Source: Pseudomonas vranovensis DSM 16006
Lineage (GTDB): Bacteria; Pseudomonadota; Gammaproteobacteria; Pseudomonadales; Pseudomonadaceae
Direction of reading: 5' to 3'
Assembly: GCF_000425805.1 (NCBI RefSeq)
Contig: NZ_AUED01000012.1
Location: forward strand, 1 to 64,000
DNA length: 64,000 nucleotides
Positions 36,942-45,000 of the stretch are shown piece after piece. Both the position numbers and the translations under genes were made by a program. How positions within the stretch are numbered: the stretch's first letter is position 1; the number at the start of each line of letters is the position of its first letter. Below the pieces are notes generated by a model. That model had not been told where the DNA came from and did not search any database. It was given only the letters and a program-made list of their open reading frames with translations.

Positions 36942-38408
36942 TTATTGGCCGGCTGGTTTCATCAGCATGTCGAAGTCTTTGGCACCGTAGTTGCCGGTAC
37001 AGTCGGCGACACTTTGAGCGCCTGGTTTGCAATTCACTTGGGGAAGTTCATAGCTGCTGCCATCGGCGCACGCCGCCTGGCCAGCGCTATTGATCGACAG
37101 CGTGCCAGCGCTCATTGAGGCGGCCACCGGGGCATTGCAGCGCACGCCATCGGAGCGGCTGACGGTGGCCTGGCCCTTGCCATTCTGGAAGTCGTACTTC
37201 AGGCGCAGGGGCTTGCCGGTGCCGACCTCCTGGATGCCGGCACCGTTGTAGTTGCCGTTGAGAAAGTCCGCCGCGCCGTCGCCTGCCTCGGGCGGAATGG
37301 TCAACTGGGGCGCCTGCGCTTGCGCTTCTGGTGGCAGCTCGGGCGGTGCCGGAGGCTGTTTTGCCTGCCCCTCTGCAGGAGGTGCTTCGACCGCTGGTTG
37401 CGGCGTGCCGGCTTCTGGGGCATTGGCCTCGGGTACGCCGGGCGGATTGTTTGCGGCAGGTTCCTGCGATGGCGGCATACCGGCTTCGGGGGCGCCAGCG
37501 GAGGGGGGCTGCGTGCCGGATGCTGTGGACCCCGCAGGCAACACCGCAGCAGTCCCTGTGCCCGTGCCTGGCGCTTGGCCGGTCAATGACAAACCATTGC
37601 CGGGCTGGACACCTGGCACGGTGACGCTGTTGCCGGTGTGCCCGTTCTGCCCGGGGATGTCGATATTTGCCGGGGCGTTCAGGCCGCCCAGGCCAAGGCC
37701 TGGCCAGCAGCCGCGCAGACCGAACAGCAGCAGGGCCAGCAATGGCAACAGCAGCAACCACCACATCCAGCGGCGCCACCAGGGGCGCCTGGCAACGTCG
37801 GCGATCACCGGTGCTGCTGCAGGCGGTGGCGGCGCGATGGGGGTTACCGGCGCCGGGGCGACAGGCTCGGCCACTTTCGCGGTGCTGGGGTAGAGGCAGT
37901 GCAGGGGCTGGCGGCTGCGTTCGGCGCCGGCGTGGATAAAGCCCCAGAAGGTCAGTACCGGCTTGCCATCGACCAGGTAGACAAAGTTTTCGTCAGGGAA
38001 GGGCACCACGCAGGTCAGCAACTTGCCGAACACCGTGCGGTCGCCCTGGGCGCCGGGCTTGGTGCCTGGCAGGGGCTGGCCATTGGCATCGAGGCCGAGC
38101 AGTTCGTTGCTCAGCTCGTTGATCTTGTGTTGCAGCACCTCCAGTTGCGCGCGTGCAGGGGCGCGTTCCTCTTCGGTGGCACTGCTCCAGGGAATCACGT
38201 CGCCGGGGCGGTCGCTGTACCAGTCGATGGTACTGCCGCGTTCGTCCGACTGCGGAATGGCAAGGTGTTCCACCAGTTCGGGGTGGTCGGGATTTTTGCG
38301 CCGAATGGCTTCGCGCAGCTGCAAGGCGGCCCGGTAGACCGGCTGGCCGGTTTCGCCCAGCGCAGTAAACGACTCACTTTTACCGCTGCGTAGCAGTACT
38401 CCGCGCAT
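36942..38408 (-). CDS. srfA: SrfA family single-pass membrane protein, first gene of srf locus
   Basis: A 488-residue protein: N-terminal cytosolic domain (1-160) ending VYLVDGKPVLTFWG, a Pro-rich linker, one membrane helix (about 212-232), a long Gly/Pro/Ala/Gln-rich linker (about 240-385) and a small C-terminal Cys-rich periplasmic domain. The N-terminal domain resembles those of the two VWA proteins of the same locus. I chose the ATG at 38408 (start MRGVLLRSGKSES, with GAAGGT nine bases upstream); ATGs at 38453 and 38492 are in frame but lack ribosome sites. Confidence 0.8.
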   Translation of the reverse strand: MRGVLLRSGKSESFTALGETGQPVYRAALQLREAIRRKNPDHPELVEHLAIPQSDERGSTIDWYSDRPGDVIPWSSATEEERAPARAQLEVLQHKINELSNELLGLDANGQPLPGTKPGAQGDRTVFGKLLTCVVPFPDENFVYLVDGKPVLTFWGFIHAGAERSRQPLHCLYPSTAKVAEPVAPAPVTPIAPPPPAAAPVIADVARRPWWRRWMWWLLLLPLLALLLFGLRGCWPGLGLGGLNAPANIDIPGQNGHTGNSVTVPGVQPGNGLSLTGQAPGTGTGTAAVLPAGSTASGTQPPSAGAPEAGMPPSQEPAANNPPGVPEANAPEAGTPQPAVEAPPAEGQAKQPPAPPELPPEAQAQAPQLTIPPEAGDGAADFLNGNYNGAGIQEVGTGKPLRLKYDFQNGKGQATVSRSDGVRCNAPVAASMSAGTLSINSAGQAACADGSSYELPQVNCKPGAQSVADCTGNYGAKDFDMLMKPAGQ

Positions 38409-38479
38409 CCTTGCTCTACCTTCTAGCTCTTCCAATAAGCTCGGACGCGTCATAAAGGAGGCGCCAGAAATGTTGAGCA

Positions 38480-38508
38480 ACACTAACGGCATGCGCAGAG
38501 GGCGTCAA
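38480..38508 (-). promoter_or_regulatory. Candidate sigma-70 promoter of the srf locus
   Basis: On the minus strand TTGACG (38503-38508), a 17-base spacer and TAGTGT (38480-38485), ending 71 bases before the chosen srfA start. A small palindrome TGTTG-ag-CAACA (38471-38482) overlaps the expected start site and could be an operator. Sequence match only. Confidence 0.4.
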
Positions 38509-38597
38509 TTCAAATGGATGGCAATTTGCTATTGGATGGCAGGGTAGCCCTCGAATGCGCTGAAACCGGTGTTTTCGAGGGGCCATTCTGCGCACAT

Positions 38598-38698
38598 TAC
38601 GACCGCTACGCGGCCGATCGCAAGCTGCCGCCAGCGGCTACACCGTTTGTAGCCGCTGCCGAGGAACGAGGCGGCGATCGACTGCGCAGCAGTCGCCA
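38598..38698. repeat. REP-like element between srfA and the DUF3077 gene
   Basis: Holds gaccgctacgcggcc, the pair gccagcggcta...tagccgctgcc and gactgcgcagcagtc, the same modules as at 14528-14625 and 58499-58596. It fills most of the 38409-38713 gene-free stretch; the remainder is the srf promoter region. Confidence 0.7.
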
Positions 38699-38713
38699 AA
38701 AGGCAGGAGTCAG

Positions 38714-39070
38714 TCAGCGGTCTTCTATGCCATCGAGCAATGCGTCCACCAGCCCCTTGGTCATTTCCACCGAATGCAGGGTGGACCAGAGGAAGCCTTT
38801 GTGGGCCGGGTCGATGTTGTCGAAGGCTTTGTCGCCGGTGTCGTAGGCGCAGCGCAGATATAAAGAAGCATGCACCAGGGCGTCGTGGGCAGCGATGCCG
38901 GAGCAGACCGCGAACAGGGGAGAGTGACCGGCCTGGCAGTTGCCGAAGACGGTGTGGGCGGTGGTGGAGGATTGGTCTAGCGGTGCGGAACCCCAAAACC
39001 CGGCAGGCTCGAAAGCCTCCCGCCCACAGCCGCCATTGACTGTGTTGGGAATTCCACTGCGGGTTATCAC
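38714..39070 (-). CDS. DUF3077 family protein
   Basis: A 118-residue protein whose C-terminal part (HASLYLRCAYDTGDKAFD...KGFLWSTLHSVEM...VDALLDG) matches the small DUF3077 proteins common in Pseudomonas. The start is uncertain: a GTG at 39070 gives the longest form. Function unknown. Same strand as the srf locus but separated by a repeat. Confidence 0.65.
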   Translation of the reverse strand: MITRSGIPNTVNGGCGREAFEPAGFWGSAPLDQSSTTAHTVFGNCQAGHSPLFAVCSGIAAHDALVHASLYLRCAYDTGDKAFDNIDPAHKGFLWSTLHSVEMTKGLVDALLDGIEDR

Positions 39071-39300
39071 ACCCGATCACCGAGTTTTCGGTGACGGAGC
39101 GGAGCCTAGAGGCACTAATTCCCGGGGACAATCAGACGGCATTCGACAAGCGAGGCAGGTTATTTCCTAGGACGTATGAACAGTCAGTCCATTCGGGTGT
39201 TCGAAATAAAATCTGACATTCATGCTTCAGTCAGCAGGTAGACTGATGGCGCACTGCCATGCGCGGCGTGTTCATAGAAGAAGCGTTGAGAGGATAGAGA

Positions 39301-40212
39301 ATGAGTCTCTGGGATGACCTGAAAAAGAAAGCCGTCGACGCCAACCCCGAACTGGCTGCCAAGGCGGCCCAGGCACTGACCAAGGCCAAGGAGCTGGCAG
39401 TCGAGGCTGGCCAGAAGGCGGCGCCGGTGCTCAAGGAAGCGACCGAGAAGGCCGCCGCCTATGCCAATGAAAAGACCCCGATCCTCAAGGCCCAGGCGCT
39501 CAAGGCCATCGATGACGCCAAGGTGCGACGCGCCGAGCTCAAGGAGCGCGCCAAGCACGACAAGGCCGCCCGCGACGAAATGATCCGTACCATGTACGAC
39601 ATCAGCCTGTCAGCCGAAGACCCCAACTTCATCGACGAGCCGTTCAACCACTACGACCGCCAGCTGTGTTTCTTCGTCGTCAGCGGCCAGGTGCTCGACA
39701 CCCAGAAGCGCAACCAGACGCACATGAGTGCCAGCCACTCGCACCATTCCGGTGGCGGCTACATGGTCAACGGCTATGGCTCGGTTGGCGGCAGCTCGTC
39801 GTCGATGCATGTCAGCACCCACCACGTGCAGGAGCACGAGTTCTGGGTTCGCCTGGACGACGGCAAGGAGGCTTGCTTCCAGTTCAACAACAGCAACGTG
39901 CGCATCCGTGAAGGGCAGTACGTCAGCATGCTGTTTGCACGCCCCTCCGACAGCAACAACGGCAGGATGGTAGCGCTCTACAACCACAACGCCGAAGCCA
40001 ATTACAACGTGGCCTCGGCGGCCGAGATCAACCAGATGTTCAACCTGTATACGGTGGAGCCTGGGTTGTTCAACAAGACCGAGGTGACCACCACCCGCAA
40101 GCGGCTGCTGACGGAGCTGGAGCGTCGCCTGGGTCAGTTGGCGAAGTACTCGGCGCTGCATGGCAAGCCGCCGGTGCAAGGACAGTTGGTCGAGGGCGAG
40201 CCCCAGGCCTGA
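39301..40212 (+). CDS. Uncharacterised protein with helical N-terminus and His/Ser/Gly-rich loop
   Basis: A 303-residue protein I do not recognise. Residues 1-95 are Lys/Ala/Glu-rich amphipathic helix; about 100-260 form a beta-rich domain interrupted by a His/Ser/Gly-rich loop (about 143-178, with SHSHHSGGG and STHHVQEHEF) that could bind metal or be flexible; the tail is helical. No signal peptide or membrane helix. A good ribosome site is not obvious (GAGAGGATAGAG before the ATG is the best). A rho-independent terminator follows, so it forms its own unit. Confidence 0.65.
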   Translation: MSLWDDLKKKAVDANPELAAKAAQALTKAKELAVEAGQKAAPVLKEATEKAAAYANEKTPILKAQALKAIDDAKVRRAELKERAKHDKAARDEMIRTMYDISLSAEDPNFIDEPFNHYDRQLCFFVVSGQVLDTQKRNQTHMSASHSHHSGGGYMVNGYGSVGGSSSSMHVSTHHVQEHEFWVRLDDGKEACFQFNNSNVRIREGQYVSMLFARPSDSNNGRMVALYNHNAEANYNVASAAEINQMFNLYTVEPGLFNKTEVTTTRKRLLTELERRLGQLAKYSALHGKPPVQGQLVEGEPQA

Positions 40213-40234
40213 CGGGGCGGTGCGCGTCAGGCAC

Positions 40235-40270
40235 AAAAAAGGGCCCAGGTTTTCACCTGGGCCCTTTTTC
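40235..40270 (+). terminator. Rho-independent terminator
   Basis: A-run, gggcccaggt-tttc-acctgggccc hairpin and T-run; symmetric, so it can end transcription from the upstream gene and also sits just past the 3' end of the tRNA on the opposite strand. Confidence 0.9.
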
Positions 40271-40279
40271 ATCTATATA

Positions 40280-40356
40280 TGGCGCACTCGGCGGGATTCG
40301 AACCCACGACCCCTGCCTTCGGAGGGCAGTACTCTATCCAGCTGAGCTACGAGTGC
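40280..40356 (-). tRNA. tRNA-Arg, anticodon CCG
   Basis: A 77-base cloverleaf beginning GCACTCGTAGCTCAG, with anticodon stem-loop TGCCCT-CCG-AAGGGCA, GGTTCGAATCC T-loop and encoded CCA end. The acceptor stem GCACTCG/CGAGTGC pairs fully. No integrase or attachment repeat is seen next to it. Confidence 0.96.
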
Positions 40357-40535
40357 AACGCGGGCGCCATGATACCCATCTAGACTAGCGGCGTCCATCT
40401 TCAGAAGCCGTGTAGTCGATTTCGCACACACAGCGGTCTATAGATGTCGTTGATCCGAAAAAAGTCGCCGAACAGCGCTTTTTGTTCTTTTTTTCGAACA
40501 CCCTATTGTCCTTTCTGTTCGTTGATCCTAGGATT

Positions 40536-40553
40536 CGTTTGAGATTTCAAACG
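40536..40553. promoter_or_regulatory. Inverted repeat upstream of gabD
   Basis: CGTTTGA-gatt-TCAAACG, 62 bases before the gabD ATG, in an AT-rich promoter region with several GTTC/GAAC segments. A possible operator for the gab genes; the regulator gene is not in the window. Confidence 0.35.
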
Positions 40554-40615
40554 CTCTCCTTTTTCTACAATCAATAATTCGCCCGTGCCAGCACGGTGCC
40601 GTTAAGGAAGCCGAC

Positions 40616-42058
40616 ATGCAGCTTAAAGACGCTCAGTTGTTCCGCCAGCAAGCCTTCATCGATGGCGTGTGGTTGGACGCGGACAACGGTCAGACCATCA
40701 AGGTCAACAACCCGGCCACCGGCGAGATCATCGGCACTGTGCCGAAGATGGGCGCGGCCGAAACCCGCCGTGCCATCGAGGCCGCCGACAAGGCGCTGCC
40801 GGCCTGGCGCGCACTGACCGCCAAAGAGCGTGCTGGCAAGCTGCGTCGTTGGTTCGAATTGATGATCGAGCACCAGGACGACCTGGCCCGCCTGATGACC
40901 ACCGAGCAAGGCAAGCCACTGGCCGAAGCCAAGGGCGAGATCGCCTATGCCGCCTCGTTCATCGAGTGGTTCGCTGAAGAAGCCAAGCGCGTCTATGGCG
41001 ACACCATTCCTGGTCACCAGCCCGACAAGCGCCTGATCGTTATCAAGCAGCCAATCGGTGTGACCGCCGCGATCACTCCGTGGAACTTCCCGGCTGCGAT
41101 GATCACCCGTAAAGCCGGCCCAGCCCTGGCCGCTGGCTGCACCATGGTGCTCAAGCCTGCTTCGCAAACCCCGTATTCCGCCCTGGCCCTGGTCGAGCTG
41201 GCACACCGCGCCGGCATCCCGGCTGGCGTGCTGAGCGTGGTGACCGGCAGCGCCGGCGACATCGGCAGCGAGCTGACCGGCAACCCGATCGTGCGCAAGC
41301 TGTCGTTCACCGGTTCGACCGAGATCGGTCGCCAGCTGATGGCCGAATGCGCCAAGGACATCAAGAAGGTTTCCCTGGAGCTGGGTGGCAACGCCCCCTT
41401 CATCGTGTTCGACGACGCTGACCTGGACAAGGCCGTCGAAGGCGCGATCATTTCCAAGTACCGCAACAACGGCCAGACCTGCGTCTGCGCCAACCGCATC
41501 TACGTGCAGGACGCCGTTTACGACGCCTTCGCCGAGAAGCTCAAGGCCGCTGTGGCCAAGCTGAAGATCGGTAACGGTCTGGAAGATGGCACCACCACCG
41601 GCCCGCTGATCGACGAGAAAGCGGTTGCCAAGGTTCAGGAGCACATTGCTGACGCCGTCGGCAAAGGCGCTCAGGTACTGACCGGTGGCAAGCTCATCGA
41701 AGGCAACTTCTTCGAGCCGACCGTACTGGTCAACGTGCCGAAGAACGCTGCCGTGGCCAAGGAAGAAACCTTCGGCCCGCTGGCTCCACTGTTCCGTTTC
41801 AAGGACGAGGCAGAAGTCATTGCCATGTCCAACGATACCGAGTTTGGTCTGGCCTCGTACTTCTATGCCCGCGACATGAGCCGTGTGTTCCGTGTTGCCG
41901 AAGCGCTGGAGTACGGCATGGTCGGTATCAACACCGGTCTGATCTCCAACGAAGTCGCGCCGTTCGGCGGTATCAAGGCCTCGGGCCTGGGCCGCGAAGG
42001 TTCCAAGTACGGTATCGAAGACTACCTGGAAATCAAATACCTGTGCATCAGCGTCTGA
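40616..42058 (+). CDS. gabD: NADP-type succinate-semialdehyde dehydrogenase
   Basis: A 480-residue aldehyde dehydrogenase. It has the Glu motif ELGGNAPF (about 255-262), the catalytic Cys in GQTCVCANR (about 287-295) and the start MQLKDAQLFRQQAFIDGVW of Pseudomonas GabD. It oxidises succinate semialdehyde to succinate, the second step of GABA (4-aminobutyrate) breakdown. gabT, for the first step, follows after 183 bases that contain a terminator-like hairpin. Confidence 0.95.
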   Translation: MQLKDAQLFRQQAFIDGVWLDADNGQTIKVNNPATGEIIGTVPKMGAAETRRAIEAADKALPAWRALTAKERAGKLRRWFELMIEHQDDLARLMTTEQGKPLAEAKGEIAYAASFIEWFAEEAKRVYGDTIPGHQPDKRLIVIKQPIGVTAAITPWNFPAAMITRKAGPALAAGCTMVLKPASQTPYSALALVELAHRAGIPAGVLSVVTGSAGDIGSELTGNPIVRKLSFTGSTEIGRQLMAECAKDIKKVSLELGGNAPFIVFDDADLDKAVEGAIISKYRNNGQTCVCANRIYVQDAVYDAFAEKLKAAVAKLKIGNGLEDGTTTGPLIDEKAVAKVQEHIADAVGKGAQVLTGGKLIEGNFFEPTVLVNVPKNAAVAKEETFGPLAPLFRFKDEAEVIAMSNDTEFGLASYFYARDMSRVFRVAEALEYGMVGINTGLISNEVAPFGGIKASGLGREGSKYGIEDYLEIKYLCISV

Positions 42059-42081
42059 TCGCAGCGTAAGGCTTTACCTCT

Positions 42082-42122
42082 GCCAGCGGGGCGCGAGAGC
42101 GACGTCTCGCTGGCCTTTTTAC
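42082..42122 (+). terminator. Probable terminator between gabD and gabT
   Basis: gccagcg...cgctggc with an inner gcgaga/tctcgc alternative, followed by five T. It could reduce read-through, allowing separate gabT expression. Confidence 0.6.
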
Positions 42123-42241
42123 ACCGTACATCCAGTGGCCTGGGCCCCTGCAGCAGTCGATCAACGCATGCTGCCCGCAGTTGAATACCGGCCACTTAGA
42201 CTTGAATCGCGCCACCCTGTGCGTGGCGAATTGAGGACACT

Positions 42242-43522
42242 ATGAGCAAGACCAACGAATCTTTGATGCAACGTCGTGTCGCCGCTGTTCCACGCGGTGT
42301 TGGCCAGATCCACCCGATCTTCGCCGAGTCGGCAAAAAACGCCACCGTCACTGACGTCGAAGGCCGTGAGTTCATCGACTTCGCCGGCGGTATCGCGGTA
42401 CTGAACACCGGTCACGTGCACCCGAAGATCATCGCTGCCGTTGAAGCCCAACTGCACAAGCTGACCCACACCTGCTTCCAGGTACTGGCCTACGAGCCTT
42501 ACGTCGAGCTGTGCGAAAAGATCAACGCCAAGGTTCCAGGCGACTTCGCCAAGAAAACCCTGCTGGTCACCACCGGTTCCGAAGCCGTTGAGAACGCCAT
42601 CAAGATCGCCCGCGCCGCCACTGGCCGTGCCGGTGTGATCGCCTTCACCGGTGCCTACCACGGTCGTACCATGATGACCCTGGGCCTGACCGGTAAAGTC
42701 GTGCCTTACTCGGCCGGCATGGGCCTGATGCCAGGCGGCATCTTCCGCGCCATCTACCCGAACGAGCTGCACGGTGTGAGCGTCGACGATTCGATCGCCT
42801 CCATCGAGCGCATCTTCAAGAACGACGCCGAAGCCCGTGACATCGCGGCAATCATCCTCGAGCCAGTTCAGGGCGAAGGTGGTTTCTACGTTGCACCTAA
42901 AGAGTTCATGAAGCGTCTGCGTGCCCTGTGCGACCAGCACGGCATCCTGCTGATCGCCGACGAAGTACAGACTGGTGCAGGCCGTACCGGCACCTTCTTC
43001 GCCATGGAACAAATGGGTGTTGCTCCAGACCTGACCACCTTCGCCAAGTCCATCGCTGGCGGCTTCCCGCTGGCCGGTGTGTGCGGCAAGGCCGAGTACA
43101 TGGACGCCATCGCTCCAGGTGGCCTGGGCGGCACCTACGCCGGTAGCCCGATCGCTTGCGCCGCGGCCCTGGCCGTGATGGAAGTGTTCGAAGAAGAAAA
43201 ACTGCTGGACCGCAGCAAGGCTGTTGGCGAGCGCCTGGTCGCTGGCCTGCGCAAGATCCAGGACAAGCACCCGATCATCGGTGACGTGCGTGCCCTGGGC
43301 TCGATGATCGCTGTTGAAGTCTTCGACAAAGCCGGTTCCCACACCCCGAACGCTGCTGCAGTCGCCTCGGTTGTGGCCAAGGCGCGTGACAAGGGCCTGA
43401 TCCTGCTGTCGTGCGGCACCTACGGCAACGTCCTGCGGATCCTGGTTCCGCTGACCTCGCCTGATGAGCAACTGGACCAAGGTCTGGCAATCATCGAAGA
43501 GTGCTTCGCAGAACTCGCGTAA
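42242..43522 (+). CDS. gabT: 4-aminobutyrate aminotransferase
   Basis: A 426-residue class III PLP aminotransferase. The PLP Lys is in TTFAKSIAGGFP (about 268) and the cofactor Asp in IADEVQTGAGRTG (about 239). It moves the amino group of GABA to 2-oxoglutarate, giving the substrate of GabD. The ATG has GAGGACACT upstream. A strong terminator follows. Confidence 0.95.
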   Translation: MSKTNESLMQRRVAAVPRGVGQIHPIFAESAKNATVTDVEGREFIDFAGGIAVLNTGHVHPKIIAAVEAQLHKLTHTCFQVLAYEPYVELCEKINAKVPGDFAKKTLLVTTGSEAVENAIKIARAATGRAGVIAFTGAYHGRTMMTLGLTGKVVPYSAGMGLMPGGIFRAIYPNELHGVSVDDSIASIERIFKNDAEARDIAAIILEPVQGEGGFYVAPKEFMKRLRALCDQHGILLIADEVQTGAGRTGTFFAMEQMGVAPDLTTFAKSIAGGFPLAGVCGKAEYMDAIAPGGLGGTYAGSPIACAAALAVMEVFEEEKLLDRSKAVGERLVAGLRKIQDKHPIIGDVRALGSMIAVEVFDKAGSHTPNAAAVASVVAKARDKGLILLSCGTYGNVLRILVPLTSPDEQLDQGLAIIEECFAELA

Positions 43523-43540
43523 ACTGTGACGTACTAGAAG

Positions 43541-43566
43541 AAAACCCGCTTCGGCGGGTTTTTTTT
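43541..43566 (+). terminator. Rho-independent terminator after gabT
   Basis: aaaacccgc-ttcg-gcgggttttttt: stable GC stem with a UUCG-type loop and eight T. Confidence 0.93.
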
Positions 43567-43661
43567 CGCCCAAAGGAATGCCAGGGGGCTAAGGTTCCCA
43601 GTAAGGAGACACCCAGGAAGGTGCACTGGATTGCGTGTAGAGAATTATCGGAGAGTCGAGT

Positions 43662-44870
43662 ATGAGCATTGCCAACCCACCCAAGGCGCCCTGTGTGCTG
43701 ATTGCCGAAGGCGACCCCTGGGTGCGTGACATGCTGAGCCAGATGCTCTTGAGTGTGCGTTGCGATGCGCGCTTGCAGGTATGCGCCGATGGCTCGCAGG
43801 CACTGGCGGCGTTGTCGTGCCAGCCGGATCTGATCATTGCTGCCCGCGAGCTGCCCGGTGGCGACGGCCTGGACCTGCTGCGCAATGTGCGGGCCAAGGG
43901 ACGCCAGCCGGCGTTGCCATTCATTCTGATGAGCAACCGCAGCGACAGTGCCAGCGTTCGCGAGGCCTTGCCGTTCGCGCCTACGGCGTACCTGAGCAAG
44001 CCCTTGAACATGGACTCTTTGCGTCATCGCCTGGAAGACCTGCTGGTCAAGGTGGGTGAAGAGATCGCCTGTCCGGTGGTGCCGCTGCAACCGGGCATGA
44101 CCTTGCCGCGCTTTCTTGAGGGACGCCGCGCCACCGCCGATGGCGGCCCGCTGTTGGCGGATGTGCAACAGGCGATCAAGCGCAGCCTCAACCCCCAGGG
44201 GCTCAACCTCAAGACGCTGGAAGAAGAGATCCGCAACGATCCACAGATCACCGCGGTGCTGATCGCCGCGGCCAACAGCGCTGCGCTGCACCGTGACGGC
44301 GCCGTGCAGACCCTACTGCAGGCGCTGAACAAGCTGGGGACCACCCAGAGCATGAACCTGATCCTTGGCCTTGCCTTGAAACGCAGCGCCAGGCTCAGCG
44401 ACCCGTTGCTGTCGCGTCATGCCGAGCACTTCTGGGCGTTGTCGCTGCATGCTGCCGAATTCGCCCGGACGCTGGCGCGGATGCTCGAACTGGATCAGGA
44501 GCGCTGTTATTGCGCCGGCTTGCTGCATTGCCTGGGGGACCTGGCGCTGCTGCGCTGCCTGCAGGAGTGGCGCCTGGCCGGTGGTGAGCTGGACGAGGAT
44601 GCCATCGAGTTGTCGCTGAACGAGTTCGCTGCTGCCTTTGGTTCGGCCTTGCGTACCCGCTGGCGCTTGCCGCTGGAGCTGCGTGAACTGATTGCGGCGA
44701 TCTACCAGCTGGGTGGCGGGGTGTATTCGCGGGAGGCGCTGGTGATGAACCTGGCCGGGCAGCTGGCGCGGTTGCCAGCGGACCACGGGCTGGAGGCGTT
44801 GGCCGAGAGCAAGACGGCTCGCTTGCTCAAAGTGGGCATGGCCGAGTTGGGCCGCCTGCGCAAAGTCTGA
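43662..44870 (+). CDS. Receiver-like domain plus HDOD domain protein
   Basis: A 402-residue signalling protein: a response-regulator receiver fold (about 10-130) and an HDOD domain (about 150-350). The receiver keeps the acidic pocket start and the Lys of YLSKPLN, but the stretch IIAARELPGGDG has Ala where the phospho-accepting Asp is expected (normal IxxDxxMPGMDG), so it probably is not phosphorylated. HDOD proteins often act in two-component and c-di-GMP pathways. It is a lone gene between gabT and a convergent diguanylate cyclase. Confidence 0.82.
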   Translation: MSIANPPKAPCVLIAEGDPWVRDMLSQMLLSVRCDARLQVCADGSQALAALSCQPDLIIAARELPGGDGLDLLRNVRAKGRQPALPFILMSNRSDSASVREALPFAPTAYLSKPLNMDSLRHRLEDLLVKVGEEIACPVVPLQPGMTLPRFLEGRRATADGGPLLADVQQAIKRSLNPQGLNLKTLEEEIRNDPQITAVLIAAANSAALHRDGAVQTLLQALNKLGTTQSMNLILGLALKRSARLSDPLLSRHAEHFWALSLHAAEFARTLARMLELDQERCYCAGLLHCLGDLALLRCLQEWRLAGGELDEDAIELSLNEFAAAFGSALRTRWRLPLELRELIAAIYQLGGGVYSREALVMNLAGQLARLPADHGLEALAESKTARLLKVGMAELGRLRKV

Positions 44871-44889
44871 CGATTGTGCAGCAACTGTC

Positions 44890-44993
44890 GTGGGAGCGGG
44901 CATGCCCCACGATGGGTATTCCAGGCTGTGCATATTGGGTGGCTGGACGGGCCTCTCGCCGGGCAGGTCGAGACGTTGCACCGCCGCTCCCAC
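44890..44993. repeat. REP-like pair flanking a 80-base spacer
   Basis: gtgggagcgg (44890-44899) and its complement ccgctcccac (44984-44993) bound the element; the left part gtgggagcgggcatgccccacgat is a variant of the 49757 and 7305 elements. Lies between convergent genes. Confidence 0.65.
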
Positions 44994-45000
44994 AGGTTTT

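Noticed and set aside
18959..38408. Type VI secretion system
   Set aside because: TagQRST-like genes prompted the idea, but there is no TssB/C, Hcp, VgrG, TssJ-L-M, ClpV, kinase or phosphatase in the window.
38409..38492. Longer SrfA starting at 38492 or 38453
   Set aside because: No ribosome site in front of either ATG (the AGGAGG near 38456 is on the wrong strand), and the family-like start MRGVLLRSG at 38408 has one.
40235..40615. tRNA-Arg as a mobile-element attachment site
   Set aside because: No integrase, no direct repeat of the tRNA 3' end and normal housekeeping genes on both sides.
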